In this document: positions 1 through 8,999 of the stretch, piece by piece
Numbering within the stretch: the stretch's first letter is position 1
Layout: every line of letters begins with the position of its first letter
NCBI RefSeq assembly: GCF_019670125.1
Contig: NZ_AP023033.1
Coordinates: 876,501 to 940,500 of the forward strand
From: Agarivorans aestuarii
GTDB lineage: Bacteria > Pseudomonadota > Gammaproteobacteria > Enterobacterales > Celerinatantimonadaceae
Length of the DNA stretch: 64,000 nucleotides
Reading direction: 5' to 3'
Program-made: the position numbers and the translations under genes
Notes under the pieces: generated by a model
Seen by the model: the letters and a program-made list of their open reading frames with translations, nothing else
Databases searched by the model: none
Told to the model about the DNA's origin: nothing

Positions 1-554
1 ATATGACGGCGTCTTTTCAGCAGCCATCTTCAGGCTTTGAACATCAAGATAAAATGCCAGACGTCGCTGCCCCAGAAGAGCTGCAATCAGAACAAGAGTA
101 CGCTTTTCAATTGCGTGATATGTTGCCTGATGCGGTTCGAGACAAATTCATCTGTGATAAACCCTTAGAGATGCGTCCGGTAGAGTTTGTTAACCCTTTA
201 CAGCCAGAAAAGCTAGCGGCTAAGCGTTGTGTATGGTTTAAGGCCAATGGGCAAATGCCCGATGATGGGCGCATTCACCGTTATTTGCTGGCTTACGCGT
301 CTGACTTTAACTTTTTACCTACGGCTTTGCAGCCTCATGGGCGCTCATTCATTGAGCCGCAGATGCAAACAGCGACTATTGACCACAGCATGTGGTTTCA
401 CCATGACTTCCGTTTAGATGAATGGTTATTGTATGTGGTTGATAGCCCTGCAGCGTCTAATGGCCGAGGCTTGGTAAGAGGGCAGTTCTTTACTCGAGAT
501 GGCAAGTTAGTGGCTTCTACCATCCAGGAAGGTGTAATTAGAGAGCGAAGCTAG
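1..554 (+). CDS. tesB: Acyl-CoA thioesterase II, 3' part
   Basis: This is the C-terminal part of TesB, the cytosolic hot-dog-fold enzyme that hydrolyses acyl-CoA to free fatty acid and CoA. Seen: in-frame blocks [47 protein letters not shown] and [14 protein letters not shown] align collinearly with E. coli TesB to its C terminus. The first Met visible (base 3) matches the internal MTASFQ of the family, so about 100 N-terminal residues lie left of the window and this Met is not the start. The hot-dog catalytic Asp lies in the [10 protein letters not shown] block. It is followed by a symmetric terminator and converges on grcA. Confidence 0.95.
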   Translation, partial: MTASFQQPSSGFEHQDKMPDVAAPEELQSEQEYAFQLRDMLPDAVRDKFICDKPLEMRPVEFVNPLQPEKLAAKRCVWFKANGQMPDDGRIHRYLLAYASDFNFLPTALQPHGRSFIEPQMQTATIDHSMWFHHDFRLDEWLLYVVDSPAASNGRGLVRGQFFTRDGKLVASTIQEGVIRERS

Positions 555-574
555 GCCTATTGAGTTTAGATAAT

Positions 575-602
575 AAAAAAGCATGCCTAGGCATGCTTTT
601 TT
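575..602. terminator. Bidirectional intrinsic terminator, tesB/grcA
   Basis: The perfect 16-base palindrome GCATGCCTAGGCATGC (581-596) is preceded by six A and followed by six T, so it can end transcription in both directions between the convergent genes tesB and grcA. Confidence 0.85.
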
Positions 603-620
603 CGTTTTAGTTACTGAGTC

Positions 621-1001
621 TTATAGTGATTCAGTAAAAGTACGAGTAATTACGTCTTGTTGTTGCTCTGTAGTTAGCGAGTTAAAGCGAACTGCGTAAC
701 CTGAAACACGAATAGTAAGCTGAGGGTATTTCTCAGGGTGCTTAACCGCGTCTTCTAGAGTTTCACGACGAAGAACGTTAACGTTTAGGTGTTGGCCACC
801 TTCTTCGATTGGCTGAGCTTTCATTGGTACTTCGCGATACTCGATTTGACCTAGTTTATCGAGAGCAACAACTTCATCTTCAGCGTATAGCTCGTCTTTA
901 ACACATAGGCAGCGAGCTTGGTTTTGCTCGTTGTCTAGCAACCAAAAAGAACCTAATAGTGCGTTGTTATCTGCTTTAGTGATTTGAATACCGGTGGTCA
1001 T
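621..1001 (-). CDS. grcA: Autonomous glycyl radical cofactor GrcA (YfiD)
   Basis: GrcA is a small spare glycyl-radical domain that restores pyruvate formate-lyase whose own C-terminal radical region was cut by oxygen. The 126-residue product is almost superimposable on E. coli YfiD (127 aa): GIQITKA near the N terminus, [20 protein letters not shown], and [12 protein letters not shown] with the radical glycine at G101. The start at 1001 (MTTGIQ) is chosen over the upstream ATG at 1013 because it matches the family N terminus and has AGGT at a normal distance; the other ATG overlaps that ribosome site. Two FNR-like boxes lie 100-165 bases upstream, consistent with the low-oxygen induction known for this gene. 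Confidence 0.96.
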   Translation of the reverse strand: MTTGIQITKADNNALLGSFWLLDNEQNQARCLCVKDELYAEDEVVALDKLGQIEYREVPMKAQPIEEGGQHLNVNVLRRETLEDAVKHPEKYPQLTIRVSGYAVRFNSLTTEQQQDVITRTFTESL

Positions 1002-1103
1002 AACATACCTCATTAGCTAAAAATTGTAATTTTATTACATAATATAGCGATCCCTGAGCCACTTATTGAATCATTATCGCCACTTGCTGTAACTATACTA
1101 CAA

Positions 1104-1117
1104 TTGACCTTAATCAA
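1104..1117 (-). promoter_or_regulatory. FNR-like box 1 upstream of grcA
   Basis: TTGACCTTAATCAA matches the FNR consensus TTGAT-N4-ATCAA at 9 of 10 defined positions. It lies about 105 bases upstream of the grcA start, in the intergenic region shared with the divergent hemerythrin gene. Activation of yfiD/grcA by FNR is known; use of this exact site is inferred. Confidence 0.7.
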
Positions 1118-1152
1118 AAAAGGGTTTTTTTTGAATTTTATTATTATCTTTG

Positions 1153-1166
1153 TTGATTAAGGTTAA
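1153..1166 (-). promoter_or_regulatory. FNR-like box 2 upstream of grcA
   Basis: TTGATTAAGGTTAA fits TTGAT-N4-ATCAA at 8 of 10 defined positions and lies 36 bases beyond box 1. Tandem FNR sites are also known at E. coli yfiD, where the distal site down-regulates; whether that holds here is inference. Confidence 0.55.
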
Positions 1167-1430
1167 GAGGGTGTTTGATTGCTTGTGTTAGTGCCTTGAG
1201 CTGTGCTTGAATAAGAAATAAGCGTTCATCATCGAAGTGTTATACAAGCATTTGTTTTTTATGGCTTAGTGGTTAACAAACAGTACAAATACGCTTTTTG
1301 GACTGTTTATCTTAAAAAGTGTGAACTGAGCGAAAAGCAAATCTGTCTAATAAACGATCTAGCGCAATAATAGTTCAACGGTGAGTCCTTTATACTGATT
1401 TGAAAAGTGCTAGTTAGCCAAGGAGAAGCA

Positions 1431-1991
1431 ATGTTACAAAGTCTTCAACAAGATCATCAAAATATCGCTAAATTGCTGAAGGTGTTAGAGCAGAAGTTGG
1501 CTCATATTCGCAATGAGAAAGCAGTTAAATATAAGTTGATCGCCCATATTATTAGCTACATGCAAGAGTACGCAGATCGCTATCATCATCCAAAAGAAGA
1601 CCTCATTTATGACTACTATGTGAAATATCGCGTGGTAGAGGATGACTTATCCGATCAACTTAAAAAGCAACATCAAAACTTGTTGGCTATGACCGACGAG
1701 CTAAGTGATATCTTAGATATCATCTTGCTTGACGCAGTGGTTCCGCTGGATCAATTTAGCGACAAGCTTGAAGCCTTTATTAATGCCCAGTGGGAACATC
1801 TTAATTACGAAGAGGATGTTGTTTTCCCTGCCTTAAAACGCCATCTAACAGCGGATGACTGGCGCGCAATTGAGCAAAGCTGGCAGCACGGAAACTACGA
1901 AGACCCATTGTTTGGTCACCGTGTTCATGAGCAATACAAAGCCTTATCTGAGCGAATTAAGCTGTCTCAACCTCAAGAAGAAGAAGAGTAG
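1431..1991 (+). CDS. Hemerythrin HHE-domain protein
   Basis: Predicted 186-residue cytosolic helical bundle of the hemerythrin/HHE family, whose members bind a non-haem diiron site and serve in oxygen, NO or iron-stress sensing or repair. Candidate iron ligands are spaced as in the family: H9 (QDHQN), H52/H53 with E56 (HHPKED), H81 (KQHQN), and H123 with E127 (HLNYEED). The frame extends upstream to 1407, but the ATG at 1431 has an excellent AAGGAGAA at 6-8 bases and gives the usual N terminus. It is divergent from grcA, shares its FNR-like boxes, and ends in a hairpin terminator. The physiological ligand cannot be read from sequence. Confidence 0.85.
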   Translation: MLQSLQQDHQNIAKLLKVLEQKLAHIRNEKAVKYKLIAHIISYMQEYADRYHHPKEDLIYDYYVKYRVVEDDLSDQLKKQHQNLLAMTDELSDILDIILLDAVVPLDQFSDKLEAFINAQWEHLNYEEDVVFPALKRHLTADDWRAIEQSWQHGNYEDPLFGHRVHEQYKALSERIKLSQPQEEEE

Positions 1992-2012
1992 AGAGTACTT
2001 TTTCAGCAAATA

Positions 2013-2040
2013 AAAAACCCGGCCAAAGCCGGGTTTTTTT
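2013..2040. terminator. Bidirectional intrinsic terminator
   Basis: Stem CCCGGC (2018-2023) / GCCGGG (2028-2033) with loop CAAA, preceded by an A run and followed by seven T. It serves the hemerythrin gene and, reading the other way, the convergent DUF3545 gene. Confidence 0.85.
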
Positions 2041-2042
2041 GT

Positions 2043-2210
2043 TTAGTATTCGTACTCTGATTGAAGATCAAAACTGTGGTCGATTGACTGCAGTTCTTTT
2101 TGTAAACGAATCTTATCTTTAATTGCCTCAATCTCTCGCCATTTACGTTTCTTGTTTGAACTGCGAGAAGATTTGCTGGTTTCAACAGTATCCAAGTCTA
2201 GCCTATCCAT
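2043..2210 (-). CDS. DUF3545 family miniprotein (55 aa)
   Basis: A 55-codon reading frame starts at ATG 2210 behind a good GGAGATAACC ribosome site and ends in TAA at 2043. The product begins MDRLDLDTVETSKSSRSS, then a basic stretch NKKRKWREIEAIKDKIRL and an acidic tail ending SEYEY. The KRKWREIE...KIRLQKEL core is the hallmark of the DUF3545 family, small proteins of about 60 residues found in Vibrio, Shewanella and relatives with no established function. The charged, probably helical core might bind nucleic acid or a partner, which is speculation. It stands alone and shares a terminator with the hemerythrin gene. Confidence 0.8.
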   Translation of the reverse strand: MDRLDLDTVETSKSSRSSNKKRKWREIEAIKDKIRLQKELQSIDHSFDLQSEYEY

Positions 2211-2517
2211 GGTTATCTCCTTGTATGTTGTTGCAATTTAATAAGTACCATACGAGCACAAAAAGTAAAATACTAATGTTGCAAAATAGTTACGGTGGCT
2301 CACTTTTTTAGGCTTTTTTTGCAAAATTTTCTAAGCTTTATCTGTAGCGGCGAATTCTAGTAATAGATTTTTATGCCATTAATTTATATGGCTGTGAGTT
2401 TTTATCTTGTTTTTGTTATATATCAAAGCATAGTCGCGCCCAGCTCCTTAGAATCCGCGTTCGTTCAAACCTAGCTTAGGTTTTTAACCAACATTAAACG
2501 TAAGGTGAATCTGAACC
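2211..2517. other. Intergenic region DUF3545 / AGCS symporter (307 bases)
   Basis: AT-rich divergent promoter region. The symporter ribosome site (TAAGGTGA, about 2501-2508) is visible. No convincing operator, riboswitch or small gene was recognised. Confidence 0.5.
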
Positions 2518-3927
2518 ATGAATGAGATTGTGAACTGGTTAAACGATGTGCTGTGGGGAAATTTGCTCATCTATTTGTTGCTGGGCACAGGTGTGTTGTT
2601 CACCGTAAGAACCAAATTTATTCAATTTCGCCATTTTGGCCATATGTTTTCGGTGATGAAGTCTAGCCGCAAATGTGACGCCAGCGGTATTTCTTCATTT
2701 CAAGCCTTATGTACCAGCCTTGCTGCGCGAGTAGGTACTGGTAACTTAGCAGGTGTTGCGGTTGCGGTAACCCTGGGTGGGCCAGGTGCAGTATTCTGGA
2801 TGTGGTTGATTGCCTTGTTGGGTATGGCAACGAGCTTTGCTGAAAGCAGCTTGGCCCAGCTGTATAAAGTGAAAGACAGCGATGGTAATTTTCGTGGTGG
2901 CCCTTCCTATTACATGGAGCAGGGCCTTGGAAAGCGATGGATGGGAGTGGTATTTGCCATCTGTTTGATTATCGCGTTTGGCTTGGTATTTAATGCTGTG
3001 CAGGCTAACTCTATTGCTTCCGCTCTGCATGAAGCATTTGGTTTTGAGAAATACTTAGTGGGTTTGGTATTAGTGATAGCGGCGGCGCTGATTATTTTTG
3101 GCGGCATTCGCAGCATTGCCCGTTTTGCCGAACTAGTGGTGCCGGTGATGGCCTTAGCCTATGTGGTGGTGGCCTTGGTTGTGGTGTTGATGAATATTCA
3201 GCAAATGCCCGAAGTATTTAGCCTTATCTTCCGCTCTGCCTTTGGATTTGAAGAGGCGGGGGCTGGTGCATTAGGTGCTGCCATGATGAACGGTATTAAA
3301 CGAGGTTTATTCTCCAATGAGGCCGGTATGGGTAGCGCGCCTAACGCCGCAGCCACTGCAACACCTTATCCGCCGCATCCTGCGTCTCAAGGCTACGTGC
3401 AAATGCTAGGGGTGTTTATCGACACAGTGGTGATTTGTACTGCTACCGCAGCGATTATTTTACTTAGCCACAATGAACAACTTACTGGTGATGGCATTGC
3501 CTTAACTCAGCAAGCTCTAAGTGGCCAGGTGGGGGCTTGGGGTAGCTACTTTGTAGGTATTGCGATTGTTTTCTTTGCTTTCACATCTATTGTAGGCAAC
3601 TACTCTTACGCTGAGACCAATCTGATTTTCTTAGAGCACAACCATAAAGCTGGTTTGTGGATCTTCCGTTTGCTGGTTCTATCAATGGTAATGGTAGGCG
3701 CAGTGGTCAAAATCGACATTATTTGGAATTTAGCCGATGTATCCATGGGCTTTATGGCCTTGGTTAACTTGGTGGCTATATTAATGCTCTCGGGTGTGGT
3801 GGTGAAATTAGCCTCTGATTACAACCGTCAATTAGATGCGGGCAAAGTGCCGAGTTTCGATAGTGATGAGTACCCAGAATTAAAGCAGAAAATAGATAAA
3901 GATATCTGGTCAGGCTCTAGCAAGTAG
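2518..3927 (+). CDS. Sodium:alanine/glycine symporter, AGCS family
   Basis: Inner-membrane secondary transporter of 469 residues (family usual 450-550) that couples inward Na+ movement to uptake of small neutral amino acids such as alanine or glycine. Seen: the family block TLGGPGAVFWMWLIALLGM followed by TSFAESSLAQLY, GGPSYYMEQGLG, the conserved GLFSNEAGMGSAPNAAATA loop, and about ten hydrophobic segments. The start at 2518 follows TAAGGTGAATC at a suitable distance and gives the typical short N terminus before the first membrane segment. Monocistronic, with a hairpin terminator shared with the yqgF end. Substrate beyond small amino acids is not decidable. Confidence 0.92.
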   Translation: MNEIVNWLNDVLWGNLLIYLLLGTGVLFTVRTKFIQFRHFGHMFSVMKSSRKCDASGISSFQALCTSLAARVGTGNLAGVAVAVTLGGPGAVFWMWLIALLGMATSFAESSLAQLYKVKDSDGNFRGGPSYYMEQGLGKRWMGVVFAICLIIAFGLVFNAVQANSIASALHEAFGFEKYLVGLVLVIAAALIIFGGIRSIARFAELVVPVMALAYVVVALVVVLMNIQQMPEVFSLIFRSAFGFEEAGAGALGAAMMNGIKRGLFSNEAGMGSAPNAAATATPYPPHPASQGYVQMLGVFIDTVVICTATAAIILLSHNEQLTGDGIALTQQALSGQVGAWGSYFVGIAIVFFAFTSIVGNYSYAETNLIFLEHNHKAGLWIFRLLVLSMVMVGAVVKIDIIWNLADVSMGFMALVNLVAILMLSGVVVKLASDYNRQLDAGKVPSFDSDEYPELKQKIDKDIWSGSSK

Positions 3928-3952
3928 CAGGCTTAGCTCTTCGAATAAGCAG

Positions 3953-3981
3953 AAAAGCCTCGATAATATCGAGGCTTTTTA
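3953..3981. terminator. Bidirectional intrinsic terminator, AGCS / yqgF
   Basis: Stem AAAAGCCTCGATA / TATCGAGGCTTTT (3953-3979) with T runs in both directions, between the convergent symporter gene and the rsmE-gshB-yqgE-yqgF operon. Confidence 0.85.
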
Positions 3982-4002
3982 TTAACTAATTTAGGTGAAT
4001 AA

Positions 4003-4431
4003 CTAGTACTGTTCGGTGCACCAGCTTTCAAAAATTAAGGCGGCAGCTAGGCTATCTACAGCCCCTTTTTCTAAGGCTTTATAACCGCCTAACTCAAATA
4101 GCTTTTCTTTGGCATCTACTGTGGTTAAACGCTCATCTTGCATCGCTATGGGGTAGCCAAAACGGCCATGAAGGCGGTTGGCAAACTTCTTGGCGCGGTT
4201 GGTGAGTTCTTGCTCGGTGCCGTCCATATTAAGCGGTAAACCAATCACCAGTAGATCGGGCTGCCATAGCTTGAGCAGCTCCTCCAAGGTTTGCCAATTT
4301 GGAATGCCATCTTGAGCTTTGATGGCGGCCAGCGGCTTAGCTGAGCCCGTTAACTCTTGACCGATGGCAACACCAATACTTTTGGTTCCAAAGTCAAAAG
4401 CAAGGGCTGAGCGCTCTCCTGATCTAGCCAT
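4003..4431 (-). CDS. yqgF: YqgF/RuvX RNase H-fold nuclease
   Basis: Putative pre-16S rRNA nuclease/Holliday-junction-resolvase-like protein of 142 residues (family about 138). Seen: [15 protein letters not shown] near the N terminus with the first acidic catalytic residue, [29 protein letters not shown], and the C-terminal [13 protein letters not shown] block with the last catalytic Asp. Essential in E. coli for 16S rRNA 5' maturation. Its ATG overlaps the yqgE TAA by one base (TAATG), indicating translational coupling as last gene of rsmE-gshB-yqgE-yqgF. Confidence 0.95.
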   Translation of the reverse strand: MARSGERSALAFDFGTKSIGVAIGQELTGSAKPLAAIKAQDGIPNWQTLEELLKLWQPDLLVIGLPLNMDGTEQELTNRAKKFANRLHGRFGYPIAMQDERLTTVDAKEKLFELGGYKALEKGAVDSLAAALIFESWCTEQY

Positions 4432-4994
4432 TAAGCGTGACCTACTTGGTTAGACAATTGCCAGATATCAATGCCCAAACTTTTGGCCGCGGCTTCCCAA
4501 CGTTTATGAATGGGGGTTGAGAAAATAATGTCGGTACTGGCCGGTAAGGTTAGCCAAGAGTTTTCAGCAATCTCTTGCTCCAGCTGTCCGGCTTCCCAGC
4601 TGGCATAACCTAAGGTGACGATATAATCACTGGGCTGGGAATCAGTGCCTAAGGTATCGAGTACATCCTTAGATGTGGTGACCATTAGCTCTTCACTTAC
4701 TTTTAAGCTGCTACTAAAGCCTTTTACCGGTGAATGCAGCACAAAACCGCGCTCTTGCGACACAGGGCCGCCTTGATAAACCGGGCGGTCCAAATCTTCT
4801 CGGATCATTTCTACTTGGTCTTGCAGTTCAATTTGTTGCAGAAGCGATTCTACCGATAAATCGACCGGTACATTAATCACCAGGCCCATTGCGCCTTCTT
4901 CATTATGTTCACACATATAGACTACTGAGCGTTTGAAGAAGGGGTCTTCTAAGCTCGGCATGGCGATTAAAAACTGATTCTGCAAAGTGTTCAT
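4431..4994 (-). CDS. yqgE: YqgE/AlgH family protein (UPF0301)
   Basis: Conserved 187-residue protein of the DUF179/AlgH family, function not firmly established; AlgH was linked to alginate regulation in Pseudomonas. Seen: [53 protein letters not shown] and [15 protein letters not shown], all diagnostic. ATG at 4994 (MNTLQNQF) is preferred because the family starts Met-x-LQN; an in-frame TTG at 5003 with AAGGG five bases ahead is a real alternative that adds three residues. It sits between gshB and yqgF, the classic gammaproteobacterial order. Confidence 0.93.
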   Translation of the reverse strand: MNTLQNQFLIAMPSLEDPFFKRSVVYMCEHNEEGAMGLVINVPVDLSVESLLQQIELQDQVEMIREDLDRPVYQGGPVSQERGFVLHSPVKGFSSSLKVSEELMVTTSKDVLDTLGTDSQPSDYIVTLGYASWEAGQLEQEIAENSWLTLPASTDIIFSTPIHKRWEAAAKSLGIDIWQLSNQVGHA

Positions 4995-5021
4995 TGCGTC
5001 CAAATTAACCCTTTTAACTAC

Positions 5022-5978
5022 TTAGGTTGATGATTTAAGTCTAGCTTCTATTGCATCCATTAACTTACCGGTAATGGAAATATCGTAGGCTGCTTCAATT
5101 TCTTTGATACAGGTAGGGCTGGTGACGTTTATTTCAGTCACCTTATCGCCAATCACATCTAAGCCTACAAATACTAAGCCTTTTTCTTTTAGAGCCGGGC
5201 CTATGGCATTCGCGATGTGCCAGTCACTGTCTGAAAGTGGTTGAGCAACACCTCGGCCACCTGCAGCCAGGTTGCCACGGGTTTCGCCTTTCGATGGAAT
5301 GCGCGCTAAGCAATAGGGCATAGGCTCACCATCTACGATCAAAATGCGCTTATCGCCATCTACAATTTCTGGGATGAACTTCTGCGCCATACAGTACTCT
5401 TGACCATGATTAGTGAGTGTTTCGAGTATCACGCCAACATTTGGATCGCCTTCTTTTAGGCGAAAGATAGACGCTCCACCCATGCCATCTAGCGGCTTCA
5501 TGATGACGTCTTTGTGCTGCTGGTGGAAAGCTTTTAAGCGCGGCATATCACTGCTAACTAGCGTAGTTGGGGTAAACTCGGCAAACCAAGCAGTAAACAA
5601 TTTCTCGTTAGCGTCGCGTAAGCTTTGCGGCTTGTTAATGATTAAGCTGCCCTCAGCTTCGGCGCGCTCTAAAATATATGTGGCGTAGATAAACTCGGTA
5701 TCAAATGGAGGATCTTTGCGCATTAAAATGACATCTAGCTCACTCAAGCTTTGATCAACTTCACTGCCTAACTCATACCAAGATTGCTCGTCATGTTGCA
5801 CGGCTAATGGGCGCATATTAGCTGCAGCTCTGCCGCCATCTAAATAGAGATCTTGCATCTCCATATAATAAATCTCGTAGCCGCGTGATTGAGCTTCTAG
5901 CAACATGGCGAAACTAGAATCTTTTTTGATGTTAATGTCGGCGATGGGATCCATCACTATACCAAGTTTAATGCTCAT
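5022..5978 (-). CDS. gshB: Glutathione synthetase
   Basis: ATP-grasp ligase that joins gamma-glutamylcysteine and glycine, the second step of glutathione synthesis, in the cytosol. The 318 residues match E. coli GshB throughout: KLGIVMDPIADINIKKDSSF at the N terminus, LMRKDPPFDTEFIYATYILE, KPLDGMGGASIFR in the ATP-grasp fold, RILIVDGEPMPYCLARIP, GETRGNLAAGGRG and EINVTSPTCIKEIE. It begins immediately after the rsmE stop (no gap), implying cotranscription with rsmE, yqgE and yqgF. Confidence 0.97.
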   Translation of the reverse strand: MSIKLGIVMDPIADINIKKDSSFAMLLEAQSRGYEIYYMEMQDLYLDGGRAAANMRPLAVQHDEQSWYELGSEVDQSLSELDVILMRKDPPFDTEFIYATYILERAEAEGSLIINKPQSLRDANEKLFTAWFAEFTPTTLVSSDMPRLKAFHQQHKDVIMKPLDGMGGASIFRLKEGDPNVGVILETLTNHGQEYCMAQKFIPEIVDGDKRILIVDGEPMPYCLARIPSKGETRGNLAAGGRGVAQPLSDSDWHIANAIGPALKEKGLVFVGLDVIGDKVTEINVTSPTCIKEIEAAYDISITGKLMDAIEARLKSST

Positions 5979-6710
5979 TTATGCTAAGTCTCCAAATTGA
6001 CATTGCAAAGCGGTAATAGCCGTAAGGGCTGCGGTTTCGGTTCGCAGTACCCGCGGCCCTAAAATTGTCTCTTGAAACTGATGCTGATTGCAGTTCTCAA
6101 TTTCTTGCTCGCTTAAGCCACCTTCTGGCCCAATAAGTAGCCTTACTCCATGTTCAGGAGTTGGCAGGGTCTTAATGCTATATGGGGCCTTTGGGTGTAA
6201 ATTCAACTTCATAGCGGCAGACTCTTCACTGGCCCATTGCCCTAGGCTTTGCAGTGGTGCTATTTCTGGCACAACACTGCGCCCCGACTGCTCACAAGCA
6301 GCAATAGCAATTTTTTGCCATTGTTGGCGCTTCTTCTCAAAGCGCTCTTGGTTGAGCTTGACTCCACAACGCTCGCTGGTGAGAGGGGTGATTTTATTTA
6401 CTCCCAGCTCCACGGATTTTTGAATGGTAAACTCCATTCTGTCACCACGAGAAATCACTTGGCCTAGATGGATATGCAGAGGAGACTCACTGGGGTTAGC
6501 GGCAACTGCGGTAATTTTCACCGACACATGCTTTTTACTGGCGTTTTCTATTTGTGCTGCGTAGTTATTGCCATCGTTATTAAACAGCTCAAGTTGCTGG
6601 CCAGCTTCCATGCGCAGTACCCGCCCAACGTGATTGGCTGCTTCATCATCAAGCTCTGTGACCATGTTTAGCGAGAGCGGCTGAGAGTGGAAAATTCGTG
6701 GAATGCGCAT
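5979..6710 (-). CDS. rsmE: 16S rRNA m3U1498 methyltransferase RsmE
   Basis: SPOUT-fold methyltransferase that N3-methylates U1498 of 16S rRNA in the assembled 30S subunit using SAM. The 243 residues equal the E. coli enzyme length. Seen: [12 protein letters not shown] at the start, [11 protein letters not shown], and the C-terminal knot region [15 protein letters not shown] and [16 protein letters not shown] that binds SAM. First gene of the operon with gshB-yqgE-yqgF. Confidence 0.96.
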   Translation of the reverse strand: MRIPRIFHSQPLSLNMVTELDDEAANHVGRVLRMEAGQQLELFNNDGNNYAAQIENASKKHVSVKITAVAANPSESPLHIHLGQVISRGDRMEFTIQKSVELGVNKITPLTSERCGVKLNQERFEKKRQQWQKIAIAACEQSGRSVVPEIAPLQSLGQWASEESAAMKLNLHPKAPYSIKTLPTPEHGVRLLIGPEGGLSEQEIENCNQHQFQETILGPRVLRTETAALTAITALQCQFGDLA

Positions 6711-6874
6711 GGTGAAAAATAGGCCCTTTGGGTTGTTGTATTGGTTAAGGATTTGACTGTTAAAGGATAAACCTATTGCTTACTTATGCCTAGTAATCCA
6801 TTAGTACATAGGATATTTCTATATTGATTTATTCGTTATTTATTGTAGTCTGTGCCTTTTTCAAGGGACTGAAT

Positions 6875-7303
6875 ATGAAAGTAATTAAACTTGGTTTGGC
6901 TTTTTCTATGATGGGGCTTTTAGGTTGTGCTGCGACCAATCAAAAAGTGGAAGAAATAGCATTGAACTATCAACCAAATCCTCCTTCGGTTGTTACCGAA
7001 ACTACTAAACAGTTACTCGTTGAGCGTTGCAATAAAAGAGTGAGTTCTGTGAGTTATTTAAAAACACATTGTTATGTTGTGGGTGATGTATTGGTTATTG
7101 AGCACCGCCTTCGCGACAAGCGCAGGGAATGGACTGCAAATTCTATTTCTGACTCTCAGCTTCGATTAGCTAATAACGTTTGTAATTCTCATGTGGAATT
7201 TGGTGCTCTGCAAGATGGTATGGGTTACATGGTTAACTTTACTGGGGGAAGAAATGGTTTACCTACCAGGGTTATCACCATTGACGATTGTTCAAACTCT
7301 TAA
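6875..7303 (+). CDS. Small hypothetical lipoprotein
   Basis: Unrecognised 142-residue protein with a clear lipoprotein signal: MKVIKLGLAFSMMGLLGC with lipobox LLGC, so C18 should be lipidated. Residue +2 is Ala, which does not signal inner-membrane retention, so outer-membrane anchoring is likely. The mature part contains four further Cys (near RCNKRV, THCYVV, NVCNSH and DDCSNS), suggesting two disulfides in the periplasm. The frame extends to 6824, but ATG 6875 gives the proper signal peptide with an upstream AAGGGA. Its end overlaps the convergent sprT by 12 bases. No function is offered. Confidence 0.7.
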   Translation: MKVIKLGLAFSMMGLLGCAATNQKVEEIALNYQPNPPSVVTETTKQLLVERCNKRVSSVSYLKTHCYVVGDVLVIEHRLRDKRREWTANSISDSQLRLANNVCNSHVEFGALQDGMGYMVNFTGGRNGLPTRVITIDDCSNS

Positions 7304-7756
7304 TCGTTGATTACACTTCTTGCACTGATAACTGGCCCCTTTTAACACTTTATTATGGCGTTGTACACTTAGTTGATGAACTTGGCAGGCGCAGCGATAT
7401 TCATAGCTGGCTAGCTTTAGTTGCTTCAGTGAGTAGCTATGAGTGGTTGCTGCAGGGCAGTTGAACACTTGCTGCATAATTTGCTGCCACTCGGCTCCAT
7501 GCGGTTTTACTCTTCCATAAATGGCATGACAAACTAGGTGAGCCACTTCGTGAGGAACTGTTTGGGCTAAAAAGTGTTGCGGTTGTTGCTGATAAAAATG
7601 GGCATTAAAACGCAAACGCCATTGGCTTAGGTTAGCACTGCCTGCGACTTTACTTTTCCGCGATGACAGCACCACTTCTGGGCGAGGAAAATTACGCTTA
7701 TAAAAAGCTTCTGCCAGAGTAAAGCACTGTTCTACTTGTTGAGTTAATTGCTGCAC
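7292..7756 (-). CDS. sprT: SprT family zinc metalloprotease-like protein
   Basis: Cytosolic SprT-like protein of 154 residues (E. coli about 165). Seen: the zinc-protease motif HEVAH (HExxH) in the block PHEVAHLVCHAIYG, a following PHGAEWQQIM, and a C-terminal zinc-ribbon with CACQVH and CKKC. The eukaryotic SPRTN relative cleaves DNA-protein crosslinks; the bacterial role is not well established. Monocistronic, opposite to the small lipoprotein whose 3' end it overlaps by 12 bases. Confidence 0.88.
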   Translation of the reverse strand: MQQLTQQVEQCFTLAEAFYKRNFPRPEVVLSSRKSKVAGSANLSQWRLRFNAHFYQQQPQHFLAQTVPHEVAHLVCHAIYGRVKPHGAEWQQIMQQVFNCPAATTHSYSLKQLKLASYEYRCACQVHQLSVQRHNKVLKGASYQCKKCNQRLRV

Positions 7757-7781
7757 GAATTGAGTTCTTAGATTTAGCCAA

Positions 7782-7827
7782 TAAAAAAGCCGAAAGGATA
7801 ATCGACGATTATACGCTTTCGGCTTAA
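7782..7827 (-). terminator. metK intrinsic terminator, long two-part hairpin
   Basis: Outer stem AAGCCGAAAG (7787-7796) / CTTTCGGCTT (7816-7825), inner stem ATAATCG (7798-7804) / CGATTAT (7806-7812). Read on the minus strand it ends in TTTTTTAT just downstream of metK. Confidence 0.85.
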
Positions 7828-7847
7828 TTTAACGAGTGGGCTAAAGC

Positions 7848-8999
7848 TTATAAGCCAGCTTCACTCTTGAGTAGTTCTGCTTTATCGGTTGCTTCCCAAG
7901 GGAATTCTTCACGACCAAAGTGGCCGTAAGCAGCAGTTGCTTTATAGATTGGACGCTCTAAATCTAGCATGCTTAAAATGCCGTAAGGGCGCAGGTCAAA
8001 GTGCTTACGCACTAAAGCCACTAATTTGTCATCGGCAATTTTGCCAGTGCCAAAGGTATCAATGCTGATTGAAGTCGGCTCCGCTACACCAATTGCATAC
8101 GATACTTGAATCTCACAGCGATCGGCTAAACCTGCGGCAACAATATTTTTAGCTACATAGCGGCCAGCATAAGCGGCACTGCGGTCAACTTTTGAAGGAT
8201 CTTTACCAGAGAATGCACCGCCACCATGACGTGCCATGCCGCCGTAGGTGTCTACAATAATTTTACGACCGGTTAAGCCACAATCACCCATTGGACCACC
8301 AATTACAAAACGGCCAGTAGGGTTAATGTGAAACTGGGTCTTATCGTTAAGCCACTGTGCAGGTAGTACTGGCTTAATGATTTCTTCCATTACGGCTTCA
8401 CGTAAATCGGCAGTAGAAATGCTGTCACAGTGCTGTGTAGACAAAACTACAGCGTCAATGCCAGTGATAATGCCGTTCTCGTAAGCAAAGGTAACTTGTG
8501 ATTTAGCATCTGGGCGTAACCAGTCAAGCGTACCGTTTTTACGCACTTCAGCTTGACGCTTCACCAGCAAATGAGAATAAGTAATTGGTGCAGGCATTAG
8601 TACGTCGGTTTCGTTGGTGGCATAACCAAACATTAAACCCTGGTCGCCAGCGCCTTGCTCTTCAGGGCGAGAGCGGTCTACACCTTGGTTAATGTCTGGG
8701 CTTTGTTTGCCCACAACGTTAAGCACTGCGCAAGAGTCAGCATCAAAACCCATATCTGAGTGGGTGTAGCCAATGTCACGTACTGTTGAGCGAGCAAGTT
8801 CTTCGATATCAACCCACGCTGAGGTATTGATTTCGCCGCCCACCATTACCATGCCGGTTTTTACGTAGGTTTCACAGGCTACACGTGCCTTTGGGTCTTG
8901 CTCTAAGATTGCATCCAATACTGCATCGGAGATTTGATCTGCAATTTTGTCTGGATGCCCTTCAGACACTGATTCTGAAGTAAATAAATGAGTAGCCAT
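7848..8999 (-). CDS. metK: S-adenosylmethionine synthetase
   Basis: Makes SAM from methionine and ATP in the cytosol. The 383 residues equal the usual length (E. coli 384). Seen: [20 protein letters not shown] at the start, [12 protein letters not shown], the [20 protein letters not shown] phosphate-binding block, and [10 protein letters not shown]. The N-terminal SEGHPDK and the GGGAFSGKD loop are the standard signatures. Four tandem met boxes upstream indicate MetJ repression. In many relatives metK and tkt are directly divergent; here two unrelated genes intervene. Confidence 0.98.
   Translation of the reverse strand: MATHLFTSESVSEGHPDKIADQISDAVLDAILEQDPKARVACETYVKTGMVMVGGEINTSAWVDIEELARSTVRDIGYTHSDMGFDADSCAVLNVVGKQSPDINQGVDRSRPEEQGAGDQGLMFGYATNETDVLMPAPITYSHLLVKRQAEVRKNGTLDWLRPDAKSQVTFAYENGIITGIDAVVLSTQHCDSISTADLREAVMEEIIKPVLPAQWLNDKTQFHINPTGRFVIGGPMGDCGLTGRKIIVDTYGGMARHGGGAFSGKDPSKVDRSAAYAGRYVAKNIVAAGLADRCEIQVSYAIGVAEPTSISIDTFGTGKIADDKLVALVRKHFDLRPYGILSMLDLERPIYKATAAYGHFGREEFPWEATDKAELLKSEAGL

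Larger units (their letters stand above)
1002..1430. other. Intergenic region grcA / hemerythrin (429 bases)
   Basis: AT-rich divergent promoter region. It holds the two FNR-like boxes at 1104-1117 and 1153-1166 and the hemerythrin ribosome site AAGGAGAA just before 1431. No additional gene or RNA structure was recognised. Confidence 0.6.
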
